The translations under genes were made by a program, and so were the position numbers. From an uncultured Methylococcales bacterium (GTDB lineage: Bacteria > Pseudomonadota > Gammaproteobacteria > Methylococcales > Methylomonadaceae): a stretch of 51,552 nt of DNA. The stretch covers positions 1 to 51,552 of the forward strand of contig CAIUVX010000133.1 of assembly GCA_903902705.1 (NCBI GenBank). Reading direction: 5' to 3'. The notes beneath the pieces were generated by a model. That model saw nothing but the letters and a program-made list of their open reading frames with translations. It ran no database searches and was not told the DNA's origin. How positions within the stretch are numbered: position 1 is the stretch's first letter; each line of letters starts with the position of its first letter. Shown here in pieces: positions 1 through 7,510 of this stretch.

Positions 1-246
1 CGGTTTTTAATAAAGCATAAAAAATACAAAATAATATTTAAAATTCAAAGTATTACGGCTTTTAACTTCGATTTAAAAAACAGAAAACTCAACCGCACGA
101 AGTATAGCTTAGTCCTATTTTTGTTCGCGGCTGTACAGGCAAAACGCAAACACTGTGATCTGAGTTTATCTGCCATCATTATTATGCCTGCGACTGATTA
201 AACGTACTCCCCCAAAATCATCTCGCGGTATTTTTGCAAAAATGAC

Positions 247-275
247 TTGCCATATTAACGATATTCACCCATAAT
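247..275 (+). promoter_or_regulatory. candidate sigma-70 promoter for ffs
   Basis: TTGCCA (247-252) and CATAAT (270-275) are separated by 17 bases, an acceptable -35/-10 pair. Transcription would start near 282, which requires a short 5' leader to be trimmed before the mature 4.5S RNA. Position and spacing fit; the hexamers are not perfect. Bases 1-246 hold nothing else that I can identify. Confidence 0.4.
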
Positions 276-309
276 GCCGCCTCTTTAGCCCACGCGGCTA
301 AATTGTAAT

Positions 310-419
310 GGTGATTATATCGGTCCTCTCGCAACGATACGCTGTAAACCCCGCCAGGCCTGGAAGGGAGCAACGGTAGCAGCAGATTCGTGTGCCGAGA
401 TGTGGCTGGTATGATCGCC
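310..419 (+). ncRNA. ffs: 4.5S signal recognition particle RNA
   Basis: This is the RNA core of the bacterial signal recognition particle, which binds Ffh and targets nascent membrane proteins to FtsY. The sequence contains the conserved apical region (CAGGCCTGGAAGGGAGCA around 355-372) and the distal motif TGTGCCGAGATGTGGCTGG (391-409). The ends pair: GGTGATTAT (310-318) against ATGATCGCC (411-419), allowing G-U pairs, closes the long hairpin. It lies directly upstream of dnaX, a common gammaproteobacterial arrangement. Ends are inferred from pairing and may be off by a few bases. Confidence 0.93.
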
Positions 420-453
420 GCCCACAACGCAATCACCTCCATCATAACCTGCA

Positions 454-2016
454 ATGAATTATCAGGTTCTTGCTAGAAAATGGCGACCCCATAATTTCAG
501 AGAAGTCGTCGGACAAGAACATGTTGTCAAATCGTTAATCAACGCTTTACAGCATAATCGCTTGCATCACGCTTATTTATTTACTGGCACTCGCGGCGTA
601 GGTAAAACTACCATAGCCCGCATTCTAGCCAAATCCATGAATTGCGAAAATCTACACGATGCCAATCCTTGTGGCGTTTGTAAAGCTTGTAGTGATTTGG
701 ATGAAGGTCGATTTTTAGATTTAATTGAAGTCGATGCGGCATCACGCACCAAAGTCGAAGATACTCGCGATTTACTCGACAATGCTCAATACGCGCCTAA
801 TCAAGGTCGTTACAAAGTTTATTTAATCGACGAAGTTCACATGCTTTCAGGGCATAGTTTTAATGCTTTGTTGAAAACACTGGAAGAGCCGCCTCCGCAC
901 GTTAAATTCCTGTTAGCCACTACTGACCCGCATAAAATTCCCGTTACGGTATTGTCACGTTGTCTGCAATTTAGTTTAAAACGTTTATTGCCTAGCCAAA
1001 TAATGGCGCAGATGGAATTTATTCTCGGTGAAGAAAAAATAATCTTTGAAACACCTGCATTAAAATTATTAGCCCGTTCTGCCGATGGCAGTATGCGTGA
1101 TGGCTTAAGTTTGCTGGATCAAGCGATTGTGTTTGGTAACGGCACAGTAGCGAGTGACGATGTTAACGCTATGTTAGGCATGGTTGCTGAGCAACCTGTG
1201 GAAGATTTATTAACGGCTTTGGCAAATGCCAACGCGGTGGCGATACTCGATAAAATAAATGACATTGCTAATACCCAATCTGATTTTGGCGAAGTCCTAC
1301 AACAGCTCATACAAGTCCTGCATCGTATCGCCTTAGTGCAGCATTTACCCACTGCGATTGACCCTGATTTTGACACTGAAATGCTGGCTAGCCTAGCTGC
1401 GTTATTGAGTCCAGAAGATGTACAGTTGTATTATCAAATCGCTTTAATGGGGCAACGAGATTTAGATCTAGCCCCTGATAGTCGTAGCGGTTTTGAAATG
1501 CTGATGTTGCGAATGCTGACTTTTAAACCTGCCAAGATAGAAGTGGTTGCCAACAAAATTGCACCCGTAGCCGTTACCAAACCATTCGCTCCCATTACAC
1601 AGCCTGTTATTGCCAACCCACCTATTCAAGCAACGCAAACTAGCGGTGAACAAAATTGGACAGCCATTATTGACCAACTAAACCTTGTCGGCCCTGGTAA
1701 AGCGTTAGCCAATAACTGTGTATTGGACACTATGGATGACAAAGTATGCAGCTTACACATAGACTCTAGTATTATCAGAGGTTCTTTAGCCGAAGATATG
1801 CTACAAAAAGCTTTGCAAACCTATTACGGCAAACCTATCAAGTTAGTGTTTAATAGTCAAAAAACGGCTCTCGATACCCCTGCTGTGCAAATACTCAAAG
1901 CGCGTGAAGATAAACAACAAGCGGCAGTCGATAGCATTAATGCTGATGAAACGGTTCAGGCGTTAAAAGATAATTTTGATGCTCATATCGTGCCTAATAG
2001 TATCGAACCAATATAA
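454..2016 (+). CDS. dnaX: DNA polymerase III subunit gamma/tau
   Basis: This is the clamp-loader ATPase of the DNA polymerase III holoenzyme; it loads the beta clamp and, as tau, tethers the polymerase cores. Visible features are the Walker A motif GTRGVGKT (residues 45-52), four zinc-ligand cysteines (64, 73, 76, 79), the Walker B stretch LIDEVHM and the sensor/arginine-finger region ending LSRC. At 520 residues it is shorter than E. coli tau (643), mainly in the linker and C-terminal region. I saw no convincing A AAA AAG slippery site, so separate gamma production by frameshifting is not supported. There is no clear Shine-Dalgarno before the ATG at 454. ybaB follows after 20 bases, suggesting an operon. 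Confidence 0.97.
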   Translation: MNYQVLARKWRPHNFREVVGQEHVVKSLINALQHNRLHHAYLFTGTRGVGKTTIARILAKSMNCENLHDANPCGVCKACSDLDEGRFLDLIEVDAASRTKVEDTRDLLDNAQYAPNQGRYKVYLIDEVHMLSGHSFNALLKTLEEPPPHVKFLLATTDPHKIPVTVLSRCLQFSLKRLLPSQIMAQMEFILGEEKIIFETPALKLLARSADGSMRDGLSLLDQAIVFGNGTVASDDVNAMLGMVAEQPVEDLLTALANANAVAILDKINDIANTQSDFGEVLQQLIQVLHRIALVQHLPTAIDPDFDTEMLASLAALLSPEDVQLYYQIALMGQRDLDLAPDSRSGFEMLMLRMLTFKPAKIEVVANKIAPVAVTKPFAPITQPVIANPPIQATQTSGEQNWTAIIDQLNLVGPGKALANNCVLDTMDDKVCSLHIDSSIIRGSLAEDMLQKALQTYYGKPIKLVFNSQKTALDTPAVQILKAREDKQQAAVDSINADETVQALKDNFDAHIVPNSIEPI

Positions 2017-2036
2017 TTTAAAAAGGAAATAACAAG

Positions 2037-2360
2037 ATGAAAAATGCACTGGGTAATCTCATGCAGCAAGCGCAAAAAATGCAGGAAGATGTCAAAAAAG
2101 CCCAAGAAGAATTAGCGGCTTTACAAGTGACAGGCGAATCAGGCGGTGGCTTAGTGACTATCGTCATGACAGGCAAACGCGAAGCCCGAAAAGTCACCAT
2201 TGATCCTTCTTTGCTAGGTGAAGATAAAGATATGCTGGAAGACTTAGTCGCAGCCGCCATTAACGATGCGGTGAATAAAGTCGCCAAAGTGAAAAAAGAA
2301 AAAATGTCCTCTATTACCGCTGGTATTCCTATGCCTCCTGGTTTTTCTATGCCGTTCTAA
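2037..2360 (+). CDS. ybaB: YbaB/EbfC nucleoid-associated protein
   Basis: This is a small dimeric DNA-binding protein of the YbaB/EbfC family. Its 107 residues match the family length, with the N-terminal methionine/glutamine-rich helix ([20 protein letters not shown]) and the central [20 protein letters not shown] strand region. It follows dnaX by 20 bases with AAGGAAA upstream of the ATG. In many proteobacteria recR comes next; here a HIT-family gene does. Function beyond nucleoid association is not evident from sequence. Confidence 0.95.
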   Translation: MKNALGNLMQQAQKMQEDVKKAQEELAALQVTGESGGGLVTIVMTGKREARKVTIDPSLLGEDKDMLEDLVAAAINDAVNKVAKVKKEKMSSITAGIPMPPGFSMPF

Positions 2361-2372
2361 TTAGGTGACAAT

Positions 2373-2711
2373 ATGACAGATTGTTTATTTTGCAAAATGG
2401 TCAATGGGGATATTAAACCCGATGTTGTATTTGAGAGTGATGATGTTCTGGCATTTCATGACATAGACCCCAAAGCCCCCGTACATATTCTGATTATTCC
2501 TAAACGGCACATCAGCACGCTGAACGATTTGGATGATGCTGAATTGGGCGGGCAGTTATTACAAACCGCCGCGCTGTTAGCCAAACAACTAGGTTTTGCC
2601 GATGACGGTTATCGCACGGTATTCAATTGTAATAAGCACGGAGGACAAGCCGTTTATCACCTGCATCTACATTTGATGGCTGGTCGGCAAATGACGTGGC
2701 CTGCTGGTTAG
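2373..2711 (+). CDS. hinT: HIT-family purine nucleoside phosphoramidase (HinT-like)
   Basis: This is a histidine-triad hydrolase, which in the HinT branch cleaves AMP-lysine and related phosphoramidates. The 112-residue protein carries the N-terminal CLFCKMV pair of cysteines, the HILIIPKRHI strand, and the catalytic triad HLHLHLMAGRQM near the C-terminus, ending in the WPAG tail typical of this group. It lies 12 bases after ybaB and probably shares its transcript. A palindrome at 2721-2751 closes the unit. Confidence 0.93.
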   Translation: MTDCLFCKMVNGDIKPDVVFESDDVLAFHDIDPKAPVHILIIPKRHISTLNDLDDAELGGQLLQTAALLAKQLGFADDGYRTVFNCNKHGGQAVYHLHLHLMAGRQMTWPAG

Positions 2712-2720
2712 CTACCCATA

Positions 2721-2751
2721 GATCTGCGAGGTTTTTAAAGCTTCGCAGGTC
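2721..2751. terminator. palindromic repeat between convergent genes, possible bidirectional terminator
   Basis: GATCTGCGA (2721-2729) pairs with TCGCAGGTC (2743-2751) around a T- and A-rich loop. It fills the gap between hinT and rtcR, which converge, so it could terminate both. The core CTGCGAGGT also occurs inside the J-domain gene at 24132-24140, so this is probably one copy of a dispersed palindrome family. Confidence 0.55.
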
Positions 2752-4335
2752 TTACGCCAACATCTGAAACGTCAAACCAAACTTCTGCAAATACTGCTTC
2801 AAACGGTGCGAATCATTTACACTGGTTTTTTGCTGACGACTTTTATCAAATAACACCCTTCCTGCCTCCGCCAAACTCCGACTTGCTCGACACACCCGCA
2901 GCACCTCCACCAATTGCAATCGGTCAAACAAATCCAACTCTGCCAACGCATCAATAGATAGTAGGCTATTCAGCCCATCATCAACCGCTACAGACGGCAA
3001 AAATCCAGACCACGCACACTGCAACCGCCCGATTTCCTCAGTCACCAACTCCTCAGTAATCCGCCCACCCACTGCCAAGGTTGCCATGCGTGTCATACTG
3101 GCATTTAAGTCCCGAAAATTCGCCCGCCATAACGCTTGAGGAGAACGCGCAAACTGTAAATACTGCTCCCGCGCCGCTTTGTTAAAACTGACTTTATGCC
3201 CTGCTTTAACGGTAAATTGCTGTAATTCATGCTCAATATTCGGCTCTAAATCTTCCATGCGTTGCGTTAACGGTGGCACAAAATACGTCCACAAATTAAT
3301 CCGCGCCAATAAATCTTCACGAAACGCGCCACAGCGCACTTGCTCAAATAAATCGCGATTCGTGCCAGCGATTAACTGAAAATCACTGCTCACTTCTGAA
3401 TCGCCACCCAATGGCATAAATACCTTATCTTCAATAGCGCGTAATAACATCGCTTGTTCATCCAGCCCCAATTCGCCAATTTCATCTAAAAACAACAGCC
3501 CCTTATTCGCTTCGCGCAACAGCCCCAACCGCTGACTCATTGCCCCCGTGAACGCACCTTTCACATGACCAAACAACGCCGACATCGCATTATCACCGCG
3601 CAAAGTCGCGCAATTCACTTCCACTAATTTGCCCGTGACTTGCCCGCGCTGTTTTTTCAATTCATAAATACGTTTTGCCAGCCGTGATTTACCCGCACCC
3701 GTAGGTCCAGTTAATAACATCGGCGCGGTGGATTTAATCGATACCTGTTCGAGTTGAGAAATGAGCTGATTAAACGCCAGATTGTGGGTTTCGATGCCGC
3801 CTTTTAAATAGGCAATGCCATCTTGCGCCTCCTTAGCAAACCGTGAAGCAATTTGATCGTAACGCGATAAATCCAAATCAATGACTTGATACGTTCCTTG
3901 TACGCCGTCTTTGCTAGGTGAAGTTTGCAGTAATTTAGCGGGGATATAATTCGCTTCGGTCAATAAATACAAACAGATTTGCGCAACGTGTGTGCCTGTG
4001 GTGATGTGAACATAATAATTATTTTGTTCAGGATCAAAGCGATAACTGCGAGTAAATTCATGTAACTGGCTATACACCTGTTCAAAATCCCACGGATTCG
4101 CATAATCGACTTGATACGCGGTGAGCCGTGTTTGTGGAGACACAGCCGCCATATCACGCAGAGTTAAACCAGCTAATTCTTTTTCTTCTTGGTGATGAAT
4201 CAATACAAATTCATCAACCGCTAAATTAGCGTGCATTAATAACGAAATACTAGGTCGCCAACGTTCTAGCCGTCGTTTACCTAAACCCGCGTGGTCTAAT
4301 CTCGCGCCTAAAATGCCAATAATTATATTTTTCAT
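2752..4335 (-). CDS. rtcR: RtcR, sigma-54-dependent activator of RNA repair genes
   Basis: RtcR is a bacterial enhancer-binding protein that switches on rtc RNA-repair genes when its N-terminal CARF domain senses an RNA-derived ligand. The 527 residues show a CARF-type region (about 1-180, with ITTGTH at 111-116), an AAA+ domain with Walker A GPTGAGKS (210-217), the sigma-54 contact loop GAFTGA (260-265) and Walker B LLFLDEIGEL (280-289), and a C-terminal DNA-binding region. The length matches E. coli RtcR. It is divergent from rtcB, but a toxin-antitoxin pair sits between them. A sigma-54 promoter and a 22-bp palindrome upstream of rtcB are its obvious targets. Confidence 0.96.
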   Translation of the reverse strand: MKNIIIGILGARLDHAGLGKRRLERWRPSISLLMHANLAVDEFVLIHHQEEKELAGLTLRDMAAVSPQTRLTAYQVDYANPWDFEQVYSQLHEFTRSYRFDPEQNNYYVHITTGTHVAQICLYLLTEANYIPAKLLQTSPSKDGVQGTYQVIDLDLSRYDQIASRFAKEAQDGIAYLKGGIETHNLAFNQLISQLEQVSIKSTAPMLLTGPTGAGKSRLAKRIYELKKQRGQVTGKLVEVNCATLRGDNAMSALFGHVKGAFTGAMSQRLGLLREANKGLLFLDEIGELGLDEQAMLLRAIEDKVFMPLGGDSEVSSDFQLIAGTNRDLFEQVRCGAFREDLLARINLWTYFVPPLTQRMEDLEPNIEHELQQFTVKAGHKVSFNKAAREQYLQFARSPQALWRANFRDLNASMTRMATLAVGGRITEELVTEEIGRLQCAWSGFLPSVAVDDGLNSLLSIDALAELDLFDRLQLVEVLRVCRASRSLAEAGRVLFDKSRQQKTSVNDSHRLKQYLQKFGLTFQMLA

Positions 4336-4402
4336 GCTTAAAAGAGGAATTGTTTTAACAAAAACAGTCTAGCACAGTGTTATTAGCTCAACACCACTAT
4401 TA

Positions 4403-4443
4403 TGTACGGCATCCTGTACATTTTTATTGAATGAGCATAAAAT
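4403..4443 (+). promoter_or_regulatory. promoter and candidate operator of the YefM-YoeB pair
   Basis: TGTACA (4415-4420) and TAAAAT (4438-4443) are exactly 17 bases apart and read as -35 and -10. TGTACG (4403-4408) lies 12 bases upstream of TGTACA and in part mirrors it. YefM antitoxins are known to bind palindromes with a TGTACA core, so the operator probably overlaps the -35 and allows autorepression. The assignment rests on motif and position only. Confidence 0.55.
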
Positions 4444-4527
4444 ACTGAATGCTTGCTGCTTGCGAACTAAGTAGCTATTTACAGAGGACAAAGCCTAAGT
4501 AGGTGTAAAGTCCAGTAGGATTAGATT

Positions 4528-4797
4528 ATGAACATATTAACCTTCACAGAAACACGAGCCAGCTTAAAAACAGTGATGGACGACGTTTGTAGAGACCATA
4601 CACCTACCGTAGTGACCCGCGTCAATGGTGAACACGTTGTGATGCTGTCTCTTGCCGATTTTAATAGCATGAAAGAAACCACGTATTTACTAGGTTCTGC
4701 TAATAATGCGAATCGTCTAATGGAATCCATTGCCCAACTCAAAGCTGGTAAGTCTCAACCAAGAGAACTCATCCGCAATGTCGAACAAGAAGAGTAA
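4528..4797 (+). CDS. yefM: YefM/Phd-family antitoxin
   Basis: This is the antitoxin and autorepressor of a type II toxin-antitoxin pair. The 89-residue protein has the YefM N-terminal DNA-binding and dimerisation fold: LTFTETRASLKTVMDDV, then VVTRVNGEHVVMLSLADFNSM, then a C-terminal helix that would neutralise the toxin. The toxin gene begins inside its last codons (overlap 4778-4797), the usual translational coupling. The pair is inserted between rtcR and rtcB. Confidence 0.93.
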   Translation: MNILTFTETRASLKTVMDDVCRDHTPTVVTRVNGEHVVMLSLADFNSMKETTYLLGSANNANRLMESIAQLKAGKSQPRELIRNVEQEE

Positions 4798-5074
4798 AAA
4801 CAAGCAACAAGCTAAATCCGCCAAAGTTTCATTCACTGATATTGGATGGGAAGACTATATTTTTTGGCAGAAAGAAGATGCGAAAATCCTAGATAAAATT
4901 AATAACCTTATCGATGAATGCCAGCGTGACCCGTTCAAAGGAACAGGCAAACCAGAACCATTGACAGAAAATATGACTGGGTTTTGGTCAAGACGTATTA
5001 CCCACGAACACCGCCTAGTCTATTTACCTGAAGACGGAACTATTTATATAGTTTCGTGCCGTTACCATTACTAG
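4778..5074 (+). CDS. yoeB: YoeB/Txe-family ribosome-dependent mRNA endonuclease toxin
   Basis: YoeB toxins enter the ribosomal A site and cut mRNA. The protein matches E. coli YoeB in the KPEPL segment (holding the catalytic glutamate), FWSRRITHEHRLVY (catalytic arginine) and the C-terminal SCRYHY (catalytic His-Tyr). I chose the ATG at 4778, giving 98 residues; this adds a lysine-rich extension of about 15 residues before the usual start, and no later start codon is available. It overlaps yefM by 20 bases. All active-site residues are present, so the toxin looks intact. Confidence 0.95.
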   Translation: MSNKKSKNKQQAKSAKVSFTDIGWEDYIFWQKEDAKILDKINNLIDECQRDPFKGTGKPEPLTENMTGFWSRRITHEHRLVYLPEDGTIYIVSCRYHY

Positions 5075-5086
5075 CAATATGCTCTA

Positions 5087-5113
5087 TAGATACCGTTTTC
5101 AAAGCGGTATCTA
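5087..5113 (+). terminator. hairpin after yoeB
   Basis: AGATACCG (5088-5095) and CGGTATCT (5105-5112) are perfect arms, extended by a T-A pair at 5087/5113. The following sequence (CTCTATTTC) is only moderately U-rich, so termination may be inefficient. It separates the toxin-antitoxin operon from the rtcB control region. Confidence 0.6.
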
Positions 5114-5160
5114 CTCTATTTCGTTCCAGCGTTCTCCACAACACCAAAAATTACGATAAC

Positions 5161-5182
5161 TTACTATCTATTTCGATAGTAA
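5161..5182. promoter_or_regulatory. candidate RtcR upstream activating sequence
   Basis: TTACTATC (5161-5168) and GATAGTAA (5175-5182) form a perfect 8-bp inverted repeat with a 6-base spacer. It ends 72 bases before the sigma-54 promoter, a normal place for an enhancer-binding protein site. Assignment to RtcR is inferred from the neighbouring rtcR gene. Confidence 0.6.
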
Positions 5183-5215
5183 TAACATATTCCATTATCC
5201 ACACCCACTAACATT

Positions 5216-5242
5216 ACTGCCAGTCCTTCAAGGGCTGGCAGT
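5216..5242. repeat. short palindromic repeat, family ACTGCCAGTCC
   Basis: ACTGCCAGTCCTT (5216-5228) and AGGGCTGGCAGT (5231-5242) pair almost perfectly. A second copy of the same family (GACTGCCAGTCCT arms) lies inside a coding sequence at 23621-23650. Here it sits between the likely activator site and the sigma-54 promoter. Confidence 0.75.
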
Positions 5243-5254
5243 TATTATCCACAC

Positions 5255-5271
5255 TTGGCACATCCGTTGCT
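5255..5271 (+). promoter_or_regulatory. sigma-54 (RpoN) promoter of rtcB
   Basis: TTGGCACATCCGTTGCT carries TGGCAC and TTGC elements with the exact spacing of the -24/-12 consensus. It lies 40 bases upstream of the rtcB start and points towards it. Together with rtcR next door this makes RtcR-controlled expression of rtcB very likely. Confidence 0.93.
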
Positions 5272-5310
5272 AAATACCAATCGTCAACAAAAACAACCAA
5301 GGAGAAAGCC

Positions 5311-6531
5311 ATGACAACCACCGCTTATGAAGTTTTATACGAACAAGGTCAACACCCCGTAAAAGCGTGGACACGCGGTGTGAGTTTCGATGAAAACTCT
5401 AAAAAACAACTGCTGAATATCGCCAAACTGCCGTTTATTCATAAATGGATAGCGGCAATGCCTGATGTACATTTAGGAAAAGGCGCGACTATTGGGAGTG
5501 TGATTCCAACTATCGGCGCGGTGATTCCTGCGGCGGTGGGTGTGGATTTAGGTTGTGGCATGATGGCAATGAAAACCAGCTTAACCGCTGAACAATTACC
5601 CGATTCATTAACCGCATTACGCGCCGTGATTGAAAGACGTGTACCGCATGGTTTGGTATTTGGTGGACGTGATACAGGAAGTTGGGGCGAGTTGCCAGAG
5701 CCTATCGCGCAAGCATGGCAACCTTTAAGCCAAGGTTTTGAACGCCTATGTGAAAAATACCCGCGTTTTAAAAACACCAACAACATTAAGCACTTAGGAA
5801 CGCTAGGCACAGGCAACCATTTTATCGAAGTGTGCTTAGACGAAGCCAATGCCGTGTGGGTGATGTTGCATAGCGGTTCACGCGGTGTCGGAAATCGTAT
5901 CGGCACACATTTTATCGAACTGGCTAAAAAAGACATGGAACGCTGGTTTATCCATCTGCCCGATAAAGATTTAGCCTATATTCCAGAAGGCACAGAGCAT
6001 TTTAAAGACTATTTAGAAGCCGTGAGTTGGGCGCAAGATTTCGCCATGACCAACCGCGTGGTGATGATGAACAACACCCTACAAGCCCTGCGTGACGTGT
6101 TGAAAATACCATTTGAAGCCCAACTGGAAGCGGTGAACTGTCACCACAACTACATCAGCCGCGAACATCATTACGATAAAAATGTGATAGTGACGCGCAA
6201 AGGTGCAGTAAGTGCCAAGCTAGGTGAAATGGGGATTATCCCTGGAAGTATGGGTGCAAAATCGTTCATCGTGCGCGGTTTAGGAAATGAAGAAAGTTTT
6301 TGTAGCTGTAGTCACGGCGCGGGTCGGGTTATGTCGCGTACCGAAGCGAAAAAACGGGTATCGTTAGCCGAACACATCACCGCCACCGCAGGCGTAGAAT
6401 GCCGAAAAGATGAATCGGTGATTGATGAAACGCCGTCAGCTTATAAACCGATTGAAGCGGTGATGGCGGCACAAGCGGATTTAGTGGAGATTGTACATAC
6501 TTTGAAGCAGGTGTTGTGTGTGAAGGGATAA
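5311..6531 (+). CDS. rtcB: RtcB RNA-splicing ligase (3'-phosphate/5'-OH)
   Basis: RtcB joins RNA ends bearing a 3'-phosphate or 2',3'-cyclic phosphate to a 5'-hydroxyl, using GTP and Mn2+ through a guanylylated histidine. All metal and catalytic signatures are visible: VDLGCG with Asp79 and Cys82, GTGNHFIE, LHSGSRGVGNRIG, NCHHNYI and the guanylylation segment SHGAGR with His335. The 406-residue length matches the bacterial enzyme. A good Shine-Dalgarno (AAGGAGA) precedes the ATG. No RNA cyclase rtcA, archease or second repair enzyme is adjacent; transcription probably ends at the palindrome 6542-6576. Confidence 0.98.
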   Translation: MTTTAYEVLYEQGQHPVKAWTRGVSFDENSKKQLLNIAKLPFIHKWIAAMPDVHLGKGATIGSVIPTIGAVIPAAVGVDLGCGMMAMKTSLTAEQLPDSLTALRAVIERRVPHGLVFGGRDTGSWGELPEPIAQAWQPLSQGFERLCEKYPRFKNTNNIKHLGTLGTGNHFIEVCLDEANAVWVMLHSGSRGVGNRIGTHFIELAKKDMERWFIHLPDKDLAYIPEGTEHFKDYLEAVSWAQDFAMTNRVVMMNNTLQALRDVLKIPFEAQLEAVNCHHNYISREHHYDKNVIVTRKGAVSAKLGEMGIIPGSMGAKSFIVRGLGNEESFCSCSHGAGRVMSRTEAKKRVSLAEHITATAGVECRKDESVIDETPSAYKPIEAVMAAQADLVEIVHTLKQVLCVKG

Positions 6532-6541
6532 ACACCGTATT

Positions 6542-6576
6542 GTAGGATGGGTAGAGCGTAGCGAAACCCATCCTAC
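6542..6576. repeat. REP-like palindrome, likely rtcB terminator
   Basis: GTAGGATGGGT (6542-6552) and ACCCATCCTAC (6566-6576) are perfect 11-bp arms around a 13-base loop. It begins 11 bases after the rtcB stop. The GTAGG...CCTAC outline resembles the larger element at 8348-8428, suggesting related REP families. Confidence 0.8.
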
Positions 6577-6609
6577 GCGCAATTTTTAAATATTAAGTTG
6601 GATCAAAAA

Positions 6610-7446
6610 ATGGCACAAGATTTACAAATAGAAGCATATAGCAAATTTTGGAACTTTTACACAAAAGAAAAACATGATTCATGTTCTTTAGTTTCATATG
6701 AAAAATACAAAACAGACCCAGCTTATACAATGGGTTGGGTTTATGATTGTATGGAATCAGATTACACGAGGGAAATCATTAACTCTCTAAATAAATTCGC
6801 GCATGAAATAGACGTTATTAACATATGGAGTAACTACATATTTTCAGATTATTCGGATGATGAACAATTTGAGTTGTCATGGTATTTTCTCCAACTCCCA
6901 TTATATTATTGCCTTAATCAGCCTTACTCTATACGAGACCGTTTAATATTCTGTGCTACACACTTATGTCATCAAGCAAATCTTTTTAACAAAACTCCAG
7001 AATATAAAGATGACCTTCCTGAAGATTGGAAAATTAAAAATAAAGAGCTTATAAAAAGAGCAAAATTCTGGAATTCTACTGATTTACTGAACGCCTTAGA
7101 TAATATAGCTTCCGATAATTTTAAGGAAAAAACATTTAATTATAGAAATATGGCACACCATCAAATACCACCTTCACTTGAATATGGCACAGCAAATTTT
7201 GTTAAAAGAATCGGTTATAAAGAAGATTCTTTTGAATACACCACATTTGAAAATGGGATTGAAGAAAAAAAAACGAAAATAACGAAAGGCGTTGTTTATG
7301 GATTTGGTGGAACTCCGCCATTAAAGTCAAAAGATTTAATCGATGACTTAAAGCAACAACTTGAACTATTAAAAATAGCATTTGAAGCATATTGGACAAT
7401 GGTTTTAGAACATAACAATCATAGTCATATACGGAAAGCTATGTAG
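6610..7446 (+). CDS. hypothetical protein with HEPN-like motif
   Basis: I do not recognise a named family. The protein is AT-rich in codon use compared with rtcB, predicted to be soluble and mostly helical, with many aromatic residues. Near residue 179 it has YRNMAHHQ, an R-N-x-x-x-H arrangement (Arg179, His184) that matches the R-x(4-6)-H active site of HEPN ribonucleases, where Asn commonly follows Arg. That similarity is a motif-level inference only. I chose the ATG at 6610 (278 residues); an in-frame TTG at 6598 is an alternative. It follows rtcB after a palindrome, so it probably has its own promoter. It looks acquired. Confidence 0.7.
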   Translation: MAQDLQIEAYSKFWNFYTKEKHDSCSLVSYEKYKTDPAYTMGWVYDCMESDYTREIINSLNKFAHEIDVINIWSNYIFSDYSDDEQFELSWYFLQLPLYYCLNQPYSIRDRLIFCATHLCHQANLFNKTPEYKDDLPEDWKIKNKELIKRAKFWNSTDLLNALDNIASDNFKEKTFNYRNMAHHQIPPSLEYGTANFVKRIGYKEDSFEYTTFENGIEEKKTKITKGVVYGFGGTPPLKSKDLIDDLKQQLELLKIAFEAYWTMVLEHNNHSHIRKAM

Positions 7447-7510
7447 GGTTATGGCAAGCCTAACTCTACATAGACATCACACACTTTTTATTTAATCGGA
7501 AAATTTAGAA

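Noticed and set aside
1800-1820. Slippery heptamer in dnaX for gamma production
   Set aside because: The run is CAAAAAG, not A AAA AAG, with no clear stem-loop or stop codon in the -1 frame at the right place.
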